A stretch of 24,867 nucleotides of DNA from a virus. The stretch lies in IMG/VR virus record IMGVR_UViG_3300008267_000527, positions 1 through 24,867 of that record. One strand, given 5' to 3'. Position numbers and translations under genes: made by a program. Under the pieces are notes generated by a model, which saw only the letters and a list, made by a program, of their open reading frames with translations, ran no database searches and was not told where the DNA came from. Positions 14,901-23,117 of this stretch are shown here, piece after piece (positions within the stretch are counted from its first letter, which is position 1; each line of letters opens with the position of its first letter).

Positions 14901-16411
14901 GAATGGCAGCAAGCTTCAAAGATAACATGAAAAGCATTGCTGAAGGATTTAAAGAAATGGGACAAGGTGGTGTACTTAAAGGCATATTCAATACAATGCT
15001 TGCAGGACCGGCCTTAGTCATTGCGCTACCAGCAATACCATTCCTATTGTTTATGGGTAAGGTAAGCCTTAAACAACTTGAACCAAACTTTAAAAATTTA
15101 GGAGAAGGGCTTGAAAAAATGAGCAAAACCTTCACAGGGTCTCTTGCACTTGGGGTGTTTGCTGTAGCTGCAATACCATCTGTAGCTTCAATTCCATTCC
15201 TATTATTTATGGGATTAGTTCCATTGAAACAGCTACAAGCTAATTTTGAAGGTCTAGGAAAAGGACTTCAATCAATGAGTAAAAGCTTTATAGGTTCACT
15301 TGCATTAGGTTTGTTTGCTATAGCAGGAGCAGCAGCAGTCGCAACCTTACCGTTTTTGCTTGGAATATCTTTGTTAGGTAAGCCCGCAGAAATTGGACTA
15401 AAAGCCTTAGGTATGGGATTAGCAGCCTTTGGTAATCCAGCAACAGCCTTATTTGTTTTGATTGGTATAGGATTGCTAGCAGCATTAGGAGTAGCTATGA
15501 TACCATTTGCAGCAGCATTAGCTATAGCTACGCCAGCAATTAAGGCATTTGGTGATATTATTATAGGAGTTTTTCAACAAATACCTCCAATCATAGCAGC
15601 AGTTGCTGCAGGATTCGTAACCATATTTAGTGCACTAGCAGCTAATTGGCAAATACTAATTCCAGTAGGAATTGGTTTAGGAGCCGTAGCAATTGGACTT
15701 GGTGCATTAGGAGGAGCAGCTTTGTTTGCTTTTCCTGGACTAATACTAGCAAGCATTGGCTTAATGGCGATGATGCCCGGATTAATTGCTCTAAATGCAA
15801 TTGCACAAACAGACGCATTGCCTAAATTAGCACAGTCGTTTGCAATGCTAGCAGCACTTGGACCTGGATTACTGGTATTTAGTATAAGCTTAGGTGCACT
15901 AGGAGCAGCAGGTCTACTTGCATTCCCAGGATTGATATTGGCAGGTGCAGGATTATTAACTATGGTACCTGGCTTAATGGCAGTAGGTGCAATTGCACAA
16001 ACAGGATCAATCACAGCATTATCACAGTCTCTTCTGGGATTAGGATCAGCAGCAGGTGGATTAGCGCTTGTAAGTGCCTCATTGTTTGGCATAGCAGGAG
16101 GGTTGGGTGCAATAGCTCTTGCAGGTTTTGCAGCAATGCCTATTATAGGGGCTTTGGCAGGCTTAGCAACAGTAGCGCCAATGTTAGCTGGATTAGGAAG
16201 CTTATTTGGAGGAGGTGGAGGTGGAGAACAGCAACCGGCTGCTCAAACTAAGACAACAGCAGCACCTGCAGAAGATGGTAAGATGGACATACTTATAAGT
16301 GAAATTAGGTCTCTAAAAGAGATCATGTCTAAAGGTGGTGTAATAAACATGGACGGTAAGAAGGTTGGTGATGTGGTTAGATTAGCAATGAATACTAGTG
16401 GTGTTAGATAA
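11921..16411 (+). CDS. Tail tape measure protein
   Basis: 1496 residues, the longest gene in the window. Residues about 1-560 are helical and charged, with coiled-coil character (for example QALEELKAL-like heptads in 200-560). The centre (about 600-850) has the repeated alanine/glycine/lysine helices usual in tape measures. The region 1040-1440 is strongly hydrophobic with internal repeats and could form membrane-inserting segments. The end, INMDGKKVGDVV, is a common C-terminus for this family. It sets tail length inside the tube and is ejected with the DNA. T4 gp29 has about 590 residues, so a much longer tail is predicted. ATG overlaps the previous stop; the next gene overlaps its stop. Confidence 0.88.
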   Translation: MATPEGKKPNKQQINNAGNEVGLDLANAIGKAINRTLSNYDFSPLGKNITKTINSEVSKINPVKLQAKLTEMDTSIIDTLPQAQIKGTLAIDPAEIQSQLEKTPSVKLKATIGEVQQPKEDLFGPVEVNPKIGKLDFDADRLIDVVQKSFMRLNTTLSLIGATLRKEISSSPFDQMADGVGEVGTKSNKTGSELKKIGEQLTKLTGLLTKAFDSKIIDGASVSVSRMRRETTALSDNFNEAEANATSLLSAIEVGNSELALAKRYGSDQAKIQASIAGLKKEELIKLAETLSIQKAQELSAKQLKESISRQLIELDNQKEINRVLVESYESQGNTVGEIVRNTTALLQNQTNTKKVSQMLVADADRYANWMGQSGALTAEIAQLYGDLTKATKQELVIAAQKLKIADAEKLSKQELVGLVSDATIKLAEQSKIADNIVSSINDQDKAMKQVLADIKLKNVIMQTGLTGQYAETARLLELQKEQGVLSNQDYIKALERLKAEHHIYEEKAKQLELTESLANWQLQMNGELEEYEMGWEKIKSKIKAIITDPKLAKTVFAAEGIKTAIESVKKFGEGFEKMKEKGLSAGQAATAQMKTISTMSVLGLSDTQGVMEQVIESYGNVNALSRTQVDNIGQMAHHMGITGQEAMQVNATLSQMTGETTESAIEAMHFTENLAKANGVAPGKVMKDIAKNSAAVALYSKDGAKGFGKAAIELHKMGVEIGTAAKMADGLLDFENSINKQMEASVLLGREINLDKAREMALNGDLAGAAKETLANIGGAAEFTKMNVVQKRALAEAAGMTVEELQKALDAEEEQQKYHGEEAGFWMNTIGYVTEYGTKLGGFLKEHGVLLLSGLNTLAQQETRQFIINGLQKGYNILKGIGNGILLAGKAIFDSEAREKVILWTKEKAQWAAQKAHIGWLKLNAFFGSKKAKEKLANMAKDKLAGGVTDKAKDMATGKVKDLAGDKTKDLAGKATEGADKLGESGDKVGKKGMAASFKDNMKSIAEGFKEMGQGGVLKGIFNTMLAGPALVIALPAIPFLLFMGKVSLKQLEPNFKNLGEGLEKMSKTFTGSLALGVFAVAAIPSVASIPFLLFMGLVPLKQLQANFEGLGKGLQSMSKSFIGSLALGLFAIAGAAAVATLPFLLGISLLGKPAEIGLKALGMGLAAFGNPATALFVLIGIGLLAALGVAMIPFAAALAIATPAIKAFGDIIIGVFQQIPPIIAAVAAGFVTIFSALAANWQILIPVGIGLGAVAIGLGALGGAALFAFPGLILASIGLMAMMPGLIALNAIAQTDALPKLAQSFAMLAALGPGLLVFSISLGALGAAGLLAFPGLILAGAGLLTMVPGLMAVGAIAQTGSITALSQSLLGLGSAAGGLALVSASLFGIAGGLGAIALAGFAAMPIIGALAGLATVAPMLAGLGSLFGGGGGGEQQPAAQTKTTAAPAEDGKMDILISEIRSLKEIMSKGGVINMDGKKVGDVVRLAMNTSGVR
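15038..15658 (+). repeat. Four hydrophobic repeats of about 52 residues in the tape measure
   Basis: The motif PFLLFMG begins at 15038 and 15194, PFLLGIS at 15350 and PFAAALA at 15503: spacings 156, 156 and 153 nt. Copies 1 and 2 share LKQL, NF, LG-x-GL, MSK-x-F and GSLALG; copies 3 and 4 are more diverged. Each unit alternates one hydrophobic helix with one amphipathic helix. Confidence 0.75.
15700..16090 (+). repeat. Two hydrophobic repeats of about 64 residues in the tape measure
   Basis: The motif FPGLILA is centred at 15734 and again at 15926, 192 nt apart. Both copies continue with a PGL(I/M)A helix and an AIAQT turn, then a Ser-Leu helix. A third, weak copy may start near 16139. Confidence 0.65.
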
Positions 16412-18870
16412 TGGCAGGAAATAAACCATTTGCAAATTTAGATAGACTAGCACAACTAGCTAGACCGGATATTATTCCGTTCACTCCTGATATACAACAG
16501 GGAGGTGGATCAAAGCCAACCCCCATTAACACAAACATAAACCAAGGGAAACCAAGCAATCCAGTATATACACCATACGAAGACAAACTAAATCTAGCTG
16601 ATAGATACAAGCAACCGCAGTACGGAACAACTAACCACTTAGCGCAGTTCCAATTAAGCGATATTGCAACCTACAACTCAGCATACACAAATTTTAGAAG
16701 AACTATAAGTTTAGGAGATAGGTTAGATCAACCTGATATAGGTTCAACAAACCACCTAGCCCAGTTTTTTCTAAGTGATAGTTTTACTGGTGTAATAAGA
16801 ATTACACCCACAATAGGAGAGAGACCTAGCAGTATTCCAACAACAATAACACTAACTAATCCCTCTGCAGAAAAGACAACAAAGGAGCAAGGAAGCGAGG
16901 AGCCACGAGTGATTGCAGGGATGGTTATACGAGGTGGTACATTGCCAACACCAGTCAAGACAGTTAGGTTTGTGCAAACTCTTCAAGGTATTGAAGATGA
17001 TAGAGGAGTTCTGTCTACTAGTATTGTACTGCAACAACCATCATCAATAGTCCAAAAATTACGAGAAAAAGGTGTCACAGTTCTTCTTGGGTCAGCTGGT
17101 GGAGAGGTTGGTTTATTCTCCAATATCACTTTAGATGAACCAACATCACCGGAAGCAAAGCTTTCCGAAAATGGAGTATTTGAAAACAATAATCAGCTAT
17201 TTAGCACCGTACAAGTAAACGATCCTATCGAAGAGGTCTCTCAAGGAGGCACGGATCTGGCAGGTTACACACCCACCGCACCAGCACAAGGTGGACAAGA
17301 TCCAACACAAGCAAGATCAGTAGAACAAGTACAAGGATTGCAAGGATTAGATCCAACGAGCCTTGAATTAGCTAGCTTCATTATACCAACAACTCCTACA
17401 GAAAGAGTAAACCAAGGCACCTACTTTATAGGTACAAGAGAGTTTAGTAACACAGTTGTTAGTGAGTTAAAAAGCGGTGGTGGCGGTCCCGAACAGGGAG
17501 TAGATCCAACCGGAACAACTAGTTTCATTGAGATTACTCTACCTCCTGACCAAGTAGTACAAGGAGATGGGTCTTTGCCTCCATCACCAACCCCACTCAT
17601 ACAGGATGAAGATGACGTTGTTACGAGGCAGGGAACTATAGAGCTTAACACACTAAGATATTTAGCAGGATCCTTAATCCTTCAAACAGTACCAGAAATT
17701 TACCAAGGAGGAGAGCCTCCTCAAAACGACTTACCAGGAGAAGGTGGCCATCAGATTGTAGATGGACGTTCTTCGGTTATATCAACACTTCTCAACCCAG
17801 CTGGAGGTACTTTAGTTTATACTAAAGCTGACCTAACAACAGGAATACCTTTTACCGTTGGTGGAGGTTCGCTTGAAAAGTATGACAATGCAGGAGATGC
17901 TAGTTCTACTATACAATACGTCAATACACTACCATACGGAGATCAGCAAGTAAGACAAAAAGCAATTGATCTGTTAAATGATGAAGGTGGTGTAGATTCC
18001 TATGACCAACTTGCACAAACAGGCATTGACCCAACCTTAGCAGAACTAACAAAGCAAGATAACTTATCAAAAAACAGTTCGGTAAAAAATTTAATAGATT
18101 CAGATGGTCAGTTAAATAAGAATATAGAAATTGCAGATGCCTTAGGCAGTACGGAAGAAGTTAAGATATTGGACATTCTTAACAAGAAGATATCAACAAG
18201 CAAGATACAAGATTATAAAAAAGGATACACAGTACAGCCGCAAATTAACTACCTAGCCGGTCCAAGTGCTAGAAAATACACTGACATACAAAGCTATGAT
18301 CAGCTAAAGCAACTTGCTGATGCTGCACCAACACAAGAGGAGTTTAGTCTTAAAACAATAAAGATTAAACCACGAGGAGTGGATGATCCTGATAAGACAC
18401 TGACCTTTGATGCATTTATTAGGAATTACTCAGATAGTGTCAATGCAAACTACCAAGACTTCAAACACATTGGCCAGCAAGACGTGTTTAAAGTGTTTGT
18501 TGGAGCAACAAGGCAGATAGGTTTAGGATTTGCAGTTGTTGCTATGAAAGGAACAACAAAATATACTAACAGTGATAAGAATGCTAAACAGACATTAGAA
18601 GCAGTAGATAAGTTAATGCGAACATGCACCGTAGGTGAGCCTTCTGGTAATTATACTAAGGGGCCTATAGTTGAAGTATCGGTAGCTGGTTTGTTTACTG
18701 ATTTAATATGTGCATGTGGTAGTGTGAAGGTGGATATTGAATCTGCTGATACGCCATGGGATGTAGATTCCGGTATCCCACACCTATTTAATGTTAGCTT
18801 AGACTTAACACCATTAGCAATGGTTGGTGGTGGCTTACTGAGTCAAGGTGGTAGATTTTACGGAGGTTAA
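16411..18870 (+). CDS. Putative baseplate tube-initiator protein (gp48/gp54-like) with long repetitive N-terminus
   Basis: 819 residues; ATG overlaps the tape measure stop. The last 170 or so residues (about 645-819) resemble the tube-like domain of baseplate tube-junction proteins: VFKVFVGATRQIGLGFAVVA, a helix with LMRTCTVGE, then GPIVEVSVAGLFTDLICACG, and TPWDVDSGIPHLFNVSLDLT. The N-terminal two thirds is unusual: a 39-residue repeat (TNHLAQF-x-LSD at residues 73 and 112), then many short strands of pattern S-x-I-x-L-x-x-P separated by QGG-type linkers, with little order otherwise. T4 gp48 and gp54 have only about 320-365 residues. Position between tape measure and LysM protein supports a baseplate role. 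Exact orthology is uncertain. Confidence 0.5.
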   Translation: MAGNKPFANLDRLAQLARPDIIPFTPDIQQGGGSKPTPINTNINQGKPSNPVYTPYEDKLNLADRYKQPQYGTTNHLAQFQLSDIATYNSAYTNFRRTISLGDRLDQPDIGSTNHLAQFFLSDSFTGVIRITPTIGERPSSIPTTITLTNPSAEKTTKEQGSEEPRVIAGMVIRGGTLPTPVKTVRFVQTLQGIEDDRGVLSTSIVLQQPSSIVQKLREKGVTVLLGSAGGEVGLFSNITLDEPTSPEAKLSENGVFENNNQLFSTVQVNDPIEEVSQGGTDLAGYTPTAPAQGGQDPTQARSVEQVQGLQGLDPTSLELASFIIPTTPTERVNQGTYFIGTREFSNTVVSELKSGGGGPEQGVDPTGTTSFIEITLPPDQVVQGDGSLPPSPTPLIQDEDDVVTRQGTIELNTLRYLAGSLILQTVPEIYQGGEPPQNDLPGEGGHQIVDGRSSVISTLLNPAGGTLVYTKADLTTGIPFTVGGGSLEKYDNAGDASSTIQYVNTLPYGDQQVRQKAIDLLNDEGGVDSYDQLAQTGIDPTLAELTKQDNLSKNSSVKNLIDSDGQLNKNIEIADALGSTEEVKILDILNKKISTSKIQDYKKGYTVQPQINYLAGPSARKYTDIQSYDQLKQLADAAPTQEEFSLKTIKIKPRGVDDPDKTLTFDAFIRNYSDSVNANYQDFKHIGQQDVFKVFVGATRQIGLGFAVVAMKGTTKYTNSDKNAKQTLEAVDKLMRTCTVGEPSGNYTKGPIVEVSVAGLFTDLICACGSVKVDIESADTPWDVDSGIPHLFNVSLDLTPLAMVGGGLLSQGGRFYGG

Positions 18871-18872
18871 AA

Positions 18873-19178
18873 ATGGCAGGACGATACGACAACATACAAC
18901 CAGAACGAGACCCAGAAGATGGTCGCAGAAGGACACCAACAATCCTTTATCCAAACATGCCGTTTAGTCCACAAGACATATATGTTAGAACGGTTGCTGG
19001 AGATAGGCTCGACTTGCTGGCAGCTCAATTCTACAGCAATGTAAACTATTGGTGGATCATTGCTCATGCTAATGCATTAGGAAAGGGTACGCTAGCTATA
19101 CCTGAGGGTACACGAGTGCGCATTCCTGCCAACCCTATAAACATCCAGCAGCATTTTAATCAGTTGAATAAAAGATAA
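18873..19178 (+). CDS. LysM-domain baseplate wedge protein (gp53-like)
   Basis: 101 residues. Residues about 33-92 form a LysM-type unit: IYVRTVAGDRLDLLAAQFY, then YWWIIAHANAL, and the closing IPEGTRVRIPANP. This is the usual form of short gp53-like baseplate proteins, which bind the outside of the tube base. T4 gp53 (about 196 residues) is longer. ATG follows the previous stop by two bases; GGAGG lies just before it, but those bases also encode the glycines at the end of the previous protein. The next gene starts nine bases after the stop. Confidence 0.8.
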   Translation: MAGRYDNIQPERDPEDGRRRTPTILYPNMPFSPQDIYVRTVAGDRLDLLAAQFYSNVNYWWIIAHANALGKGTLAIPEGTRVRIPANPINIQQHFNQLNKR

Positions 19179-19181
19179 ATA
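19174..19181 (+). promoter_or_regulatory. Candidate late-promoter-like element (GATAAATA) before the hub gene
   Basis: GATAAATA fits the relaxed late core NATAAATA of T4-like phages. It overlaps the end of the LysM gene and finishes six bases before the hub ATG. As at 7076 the distance leaves no room for a normal leader, so a translation role is as likely. Confidence 0.3.
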
Positions 19182-19187
19182 TAAGTT

Positions 19188-21206
19188 ATGGGATTTTTTT
19201 CACTAAAGAGTGTACCTTCTACTACACAAAACGAACTTAAAGCACGTGGTGATAGTCAGTGGGACCCTAGCTTAGGTCAAGCTAAAACATGGATCCACAT
19301 AATGTCACTAGCAGATGGAAAGACTTTTCCTATTACAACCTTTGATACCTTTGCAGGTGCATACGCAAACAATAGACCAAAGTACGTAGTTAACAGTTTT
19401 AAAATAAGCGCAAAAGGGGAGTTTGGTACAACAAGACAGGGATCATTATCGATGACAATTTTTGATGACGACTCGTTCAACAACATAGCAGATGCGTATT
19501 GTATACCTGAAATGTCAGTAAGAGTTCAGTTTGGTTGGAGTGTGGATTCCGGAGGGGGAGCTGCTCCAGCACCATACACAAGTACTGAAAAAAACGGTGG
19601 GGGACTCGATTCTGTAGCAATAAAAAACATGCATGAACTAGCATCAACATCTGCAGTATATGAAGGTTACCAAGGTAGAGTTGTAGGGTGGGATGTAAAA
19701 TACAAAGCTGAGGTCAGCGCATGGGATTTAACTCTCGACTTAATAGGCGCAGCAGACTCCATAAGTGAAACTGGAATGGATTACTCCTCTAAGGACTGTC
19801 AATGTAAAAAAGAAATAACCGGAGAAGCTGCAGAACAGGCTGGTGAAGATACCAATGCATTCGGAGCTGCAGAAATAGTAGAACAAGCAGCTGACTTTGA
19901 AGCAGTTGCAATACAACTATTCGAAGACCCAGCAAGTTTGGGAAGCATAGAATCACTAAAAGGAGCACCAAACTTAAAAGCAGAAGAGATAGCGTATCCT
20001 GGCTTTAGCCGAGACAGAGATGGTACCGAAGATTCAGATTCATGGTTTACAATTGCTGCAGATTTAGATGCACGAGAAACTTTTGTATCATGGGGAACAG
20101 TGGAGGCTATGTTTACAAGATGTAGTGGTCAGGTATTTTGTGAAGGTGGACCATGTTCGTATGTTATAGATTCTAGTGGTGTAGAAATAAAGGTGCCAAC
20201 ACAAGACGAAGGTAACTGGTTTAGTGGTGATCCGAGAGTGTGTATTCTTCCTGGAGGAGGCCTCACTTTTAAAAATCCAGTTAAAAATGAAGGAGTATCT
20301 TTGATTGGTGCTTTTTTTGATATTTTACAAGGCGACTTCGGTTTTCCTCAACCATCTGGAAATTGCTTTACGTCCCCTAACAGCGTTAAGCTAGTGGATA
20401 TTATGGTTAGCACTGTTCACCTTAACAAACGCATAAAGGAGTTTTTAAATGGGGAAGTGAAGATGATGCAAGCACTAAATACACTCCTCAAAGATATAAA
20501 TGTTGCTTGTGGTGGTGTATGGGAGTTAGAAGCTATTGATGTGTCGTTAGATGGAGGAACTGCTGGCGTAGTAAATCTTGCGGTTGTAGATGCTAACGAT
20601 TCTGACGGAAGTCCATCATTTACATTTGTAACTCAAGCCGGTAGTGGATTTTGTCGTGATGTGCAGATTGACTACAAACCTTCAGACGGAATGAAAAACC
20701 AAGCGTTGTACGGCAATCAAAAAAACACAACCTCATCAGGCACTGGAGGTCCTTGCTCTTCAAGATTTATGGTGTATTCAAAAGACGGTCCAATAAATTT
20801 AGGAAAAAAGCAGAATACTGATGAAACACATCCAAAAAACTGCGACACGGAAACTTGCAACGATAAAAACGCTGACAAGCCCCCGGTAGAAGCGTTAAGT
20901 GAAAAAGTAGTGCAAACTACAGTTAATGGAGCTCTTAACTATTTAAGAGAGCAAAAGAGATTAGGCGATATAAAAAGAATAACTGAGAAGGGAGGTAGTT
21001 ACTGCAATTCACCAATATTACCAATTGGATTAGGTGTGACTGTAAGTGGTGTAGGTGGTTTTAGATGGGGTCAAGGAGTTACTTGTGATAGACTTCCACC
21101 TGATATAGCTAGTAGATTAAAGTGGCAAGTAACTGCTGTAGAGCACAATGTAACACCAGATGACTGGACTACAACTATAAAAACTGTAGGAAGAGTAATA
21201 GGATAA
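19188..21206 (+). CDS. Baseplate hub protein (gp27/gpD-like)
   Basis: 672 residues. The N-terminal part (about 30-190) has the strand order of hub proteins: FKISAKGEFGTTRQGSLSM, then CIPEMSVRVQFGWS, and YQGRVVGWDVKYK with WDLTLDLIG. The C-terminus LKWQVTAVEHNVTPDDWTTT is also typical: it closes the gp27/gpD fold. Such proteins form the trimeric centre of the baseplate that adapts the spike to the tube. T4 gp27 has about 390 residues; the excess here is a central region (about 200-560) holding most of about 15 cysteines (CQC at 204-206, Cys312/318/323, Cys552/557). Separate spike or lysozyme domains (gp5-like) are not seen in the window. Confidence 0.65.
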   Translation: MGFFSLKSVPSTTQNELKARGDSQWDPSLGQAKTWIHIMSLADGKTFPITTFDTFAGAYANNRPKYVVNSFKISAKGEFGTTRQGSLSMTIFDDDSFNNIADAYCIPEMSVRVQFGWSVDSGGGAAPAPYTSTEKNGGGLDSVAIKNMHELASTSAVYEGYQGRVVGWDVKYKAEVSAWDLTLDLIGAADSISETGMDYSSKDCQCKKEITGEAAEQAGEDTNAFGAAEIVEQAADFEAVAIQLFEDPASLGSIESLKGAPNLKAEEIAYPGFSRDRDGTEDSDSWFTIAADLDARETFVSWGTVEAMFTRCSGQVFCEGGPCSYVIDSSGVEIKVPTQDEGNWFSGDPRVCILPGGGLTFKNPVKNEGVSLIGAFFDILQGDFGFPQPSGNCFTSPNSVKLVDIMVSTVHLNKRIKEFLNGEVKMMQALNTLLKDINVACGGVWELEAIDVSLDGGTAGVVNLAVVDANDSDGSPSFTFVTQAGSGFCRDVQIDYKPSDGMKNQALYGNQKNTTSSGTGGPCSSRFMVYSKDGPINLGKKQNTDETHPKNCDTETCNDKNADKPPVEALSEKVVQTTVNGALNYLREQKRLGDIKRITEKGGSYCNSPILPIGLGVTVSGVGGFRWGQGVTCDRLPPDIASRLKWQVTAVEHNVTPDDWTTTIKTVGRVIG

Positions 21207-21208
21207 GC

Positions 21209-21811
21209 ATGGCATCTATAACTGACGTATATAATGTGAACTTTGAAGGTCAGTCCCTGTACACAAAAGGGAATGAGTTCACTGTGAAAAATACTGGTGA
21301 AAATTATAAAGGAGTTTATCACCAAGTTGGTAAAAGATTCTTTACAGGTAAACCTAGAAACCAACAAGCTATAGAACTATTACCTTTTTTATACGACCAG
21401 TTTAGTACCTATGCATACGATAGAGTCCTCGACTTCCAACAACCCATTCGCACTTACAGAAAGCCAATCTTCTACCGACCAGAGCCCTCCGACTCAGACT
21501 ATAGAACTGGATTTATTTTTAGATTTGTTGTAACCCACAACATAAACGCAAATAAAACACCAACTGAGGTTAGTCCTATAGCCGGTACAAAGTTTGGAGG
21601 TGCAGGTGGTATAGATCCTAACCTATATACAATGCACAAGATAAAGTGGGTAATTAGCGGTGAAGCAGCTGATTTTACGACAAAGGGTGGAATAATCCCT
21701 AGCATAGAAAATCAGAATCGACAAACCATCGAAGCAATAGCTAAGAAGTTCCCTGCAATCGTATATGCCTTTAGAAACTATACAGAATTTGCTCAATTCG
21801 GATTTAGTTAG
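21209..21811 (+). CDS. Probable virion protein of unknown function
   Basis: 200 residues, starting two bases after the hub stop, so it belongs to the same unit. The opening has NYKGVYHQVGKRFFTGKPR, a pattern (YKG-x-YH ... F-x-TGKP) I have seen in unnamed structural proteins of myoviruses. The remainder is a mix of strands, with TGFIFRFVVTH and KIKWVISGEAADF, and ends in aromatic-rich FRNYTEFAQFGFS. No membrane segment or enzyme motif. Last gene of the tail block; a baseplate part or a hub accessory is likely. Confidence 0.6.
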   Translation: MASITDVYNVNFEGQSLYTKGNEFTVKNTGENYKGVYHQVGKRFFTGKPRNQQAIELLPFLYDQFSTYAYDRVLDFQQPIRTYRKPIFYRPEPSDSDYRTGFIFRFVVTHNINANKTPTEVSPIAGTKFGGAGGIDPNLYTMHKIKWVISGEAADFTTKGGIIPSIENQNRQTIEAIAKKFPAIVYAFRNYTEFAQFGFS

Positions 21812-21823
21812 TATATTGTCTAT

Positions 21824-23113
21824 GTGATAGTAGACTCATTCCAACAATACCAAAGCTTTATTAAAGACATAGAAGGTAGGCATATCATATGCCATGCCAT
21901 TGTTCTATATCCGCAAAAGCACCTAGTAGACAATACAATTATAGGTTGGTATGTTCGTGTCCTGGATGGCGAAGAGTTCACAGTTCTCATTGAACACCCA
22001 GAAGCAGTGTATAAGGTGGATTGTTATGAGTTCTTTCATAGAGCGGAGAGATGCTACGTAGTTGACTACGACATTCTAACCTACGCTGGGTACAAGCTAC
22101 TCCCAAACATGGAAGATGGAGTGATCAACAGCTATCTCAGCTACGGAACCATTCCAGAGCAAGAATACAATCCTCTTCTTAACTTTTATAGAAAGAGAGT
22201 AGGACAGGCCTGTTCCAACTTCTTAATAGACTTAACCAAACTACAACAATACTATCGTGATATTGTTGATAGACTCCCCATAGATAGAGAACTAATGAAT
22301 CCATTCTACAATACGGTTAAGGAAGTGTATCATACCATCGAGAAGAGTGGTATTGCTGTAGACGAGCAGCTCTTTAGAAATGCTTTTCCAAATAGCGGAT
22401 ATCTTAAAGATGGAAAAGCGTATACAAAGTACAACCTCTACACCTCAACAGGAAGACCAAGTAATAGGTTTGCTGGAGTAAACTATGCAGCCCTAAATAA
22501 AGAGGATGGTACTCGAGAATGCTTCATGTCACGTTATCCTAATGGAAAGTTGATTGAAATAGACTTTACATCCTATCACCCACGAATCTTAGCATCGTTA
22601 ACAAAGTATAGCATCTCTGATCAAGAAAATATATACGAACACTTAGCGAAGCAGTACTTTGGGGATAACCCAACTCAAGAGCAAGTGGCGCAATCAAAGG
22701 AGATGACGTTTAGACAGCTTTATGGAGGAATCAATAGACAGTACCTTCACATTGACTACTTCGCTAGAATACAGATGCTTACTGATACACTGTGGCAAAT
22801 ATATTCAAAACAAGGCTTCATCAACAGCTTAATATCTAAACGCAAGATATCAGGTATCGAAGATGCGACACCAACTAAAGTACTAAACTACTTTATACAG
22901 CTGCAGGAAACAGAACAAAACGTACAACTGCTGTCACAAATATTTGCTAAGCTACCTACCGATATACTGCCTATTTTATACACTTACGATAGTGTCTTGT
23001 TTGACGTTCCATGTGAAAAAGAACAAGCACTTTATGGCATATTACAGGCAACAATCCCTAGTAAATTTCCCTTTAAGATCAAAACTGGAGATAATTATAG
23101 ACATATAGACTAG
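21824..23113 (+). CDS. Short family A DNA polymerase
   Basis: 429 residues from a GTG start; the ATG two bases earlier meets a stop at once. Recognisable polymerase parts: YTSTGRPSNRFAGVNY (about 206-221), motif A IEIDFTSYHPRILA with Asp247, motif B KEMTFRQLYGG with Lys292, Phe296 and Tyr300 at the standard 4-residue spacing, and motif C LYTYDSVLFDV with Asp389. The usual motif B arginine four residues before Lys292 is Val, and the classic HDE is YDS. Residues 1-158 show no intact 3'-5' exonuclease motifs. T4-like phages normally use a family B enzyme; RM378 has a family A polymerase with separate exonuclease, from memory. It would be the replicative polymerase if no other is coded. Confidence 0.75.
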   Translation: MIVDSFQQYQSFIKDIEGRHIICHAIVLYPQKHLVDNTIIGWYVRVLDGEEFTVLIEHPEAVYKVDCYEFFHRAERCYVVDYDILTYAGYKLLPNMEDGVINSYLSYGTIPEQEYNPLLNFYRKRVGQACSNFLIDLTKLQQYYRDIVDRLPIDRELMNPFYNTVKEVYHTIEKSGIAVDEQLFRNAFPNSGYLKDGKAYTKYNLYTSTGRPSNRFAGVNYAALNKEDGTRECFMSRYPNGKLIEIDFTSYHPRILASLTKYSISDQENIYEHLAKQYFGDNPTQEQVAQSKEMTFRQLYGGINRQYLHIDYFARIQMLTDTLWQIYSKQGFINSLISKRKISGIEDATPTKVLNYFIQLQETEQNVQLLSQIFAKLPTDILPILYTYDSVLFDVPCEKEQALYGILQATIPSKFPFKIKTGDNYRHID

Positions 23114-23117
23114 CCTT

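Noticed and set aside
14671-15135. Minus-strand frame of 154 codons under the tape measure
   Set aside because: Antisense shadow of Lys/Ala-rich coding sequence, with no start signal or recognisable product; the same holds for 15574-16092.
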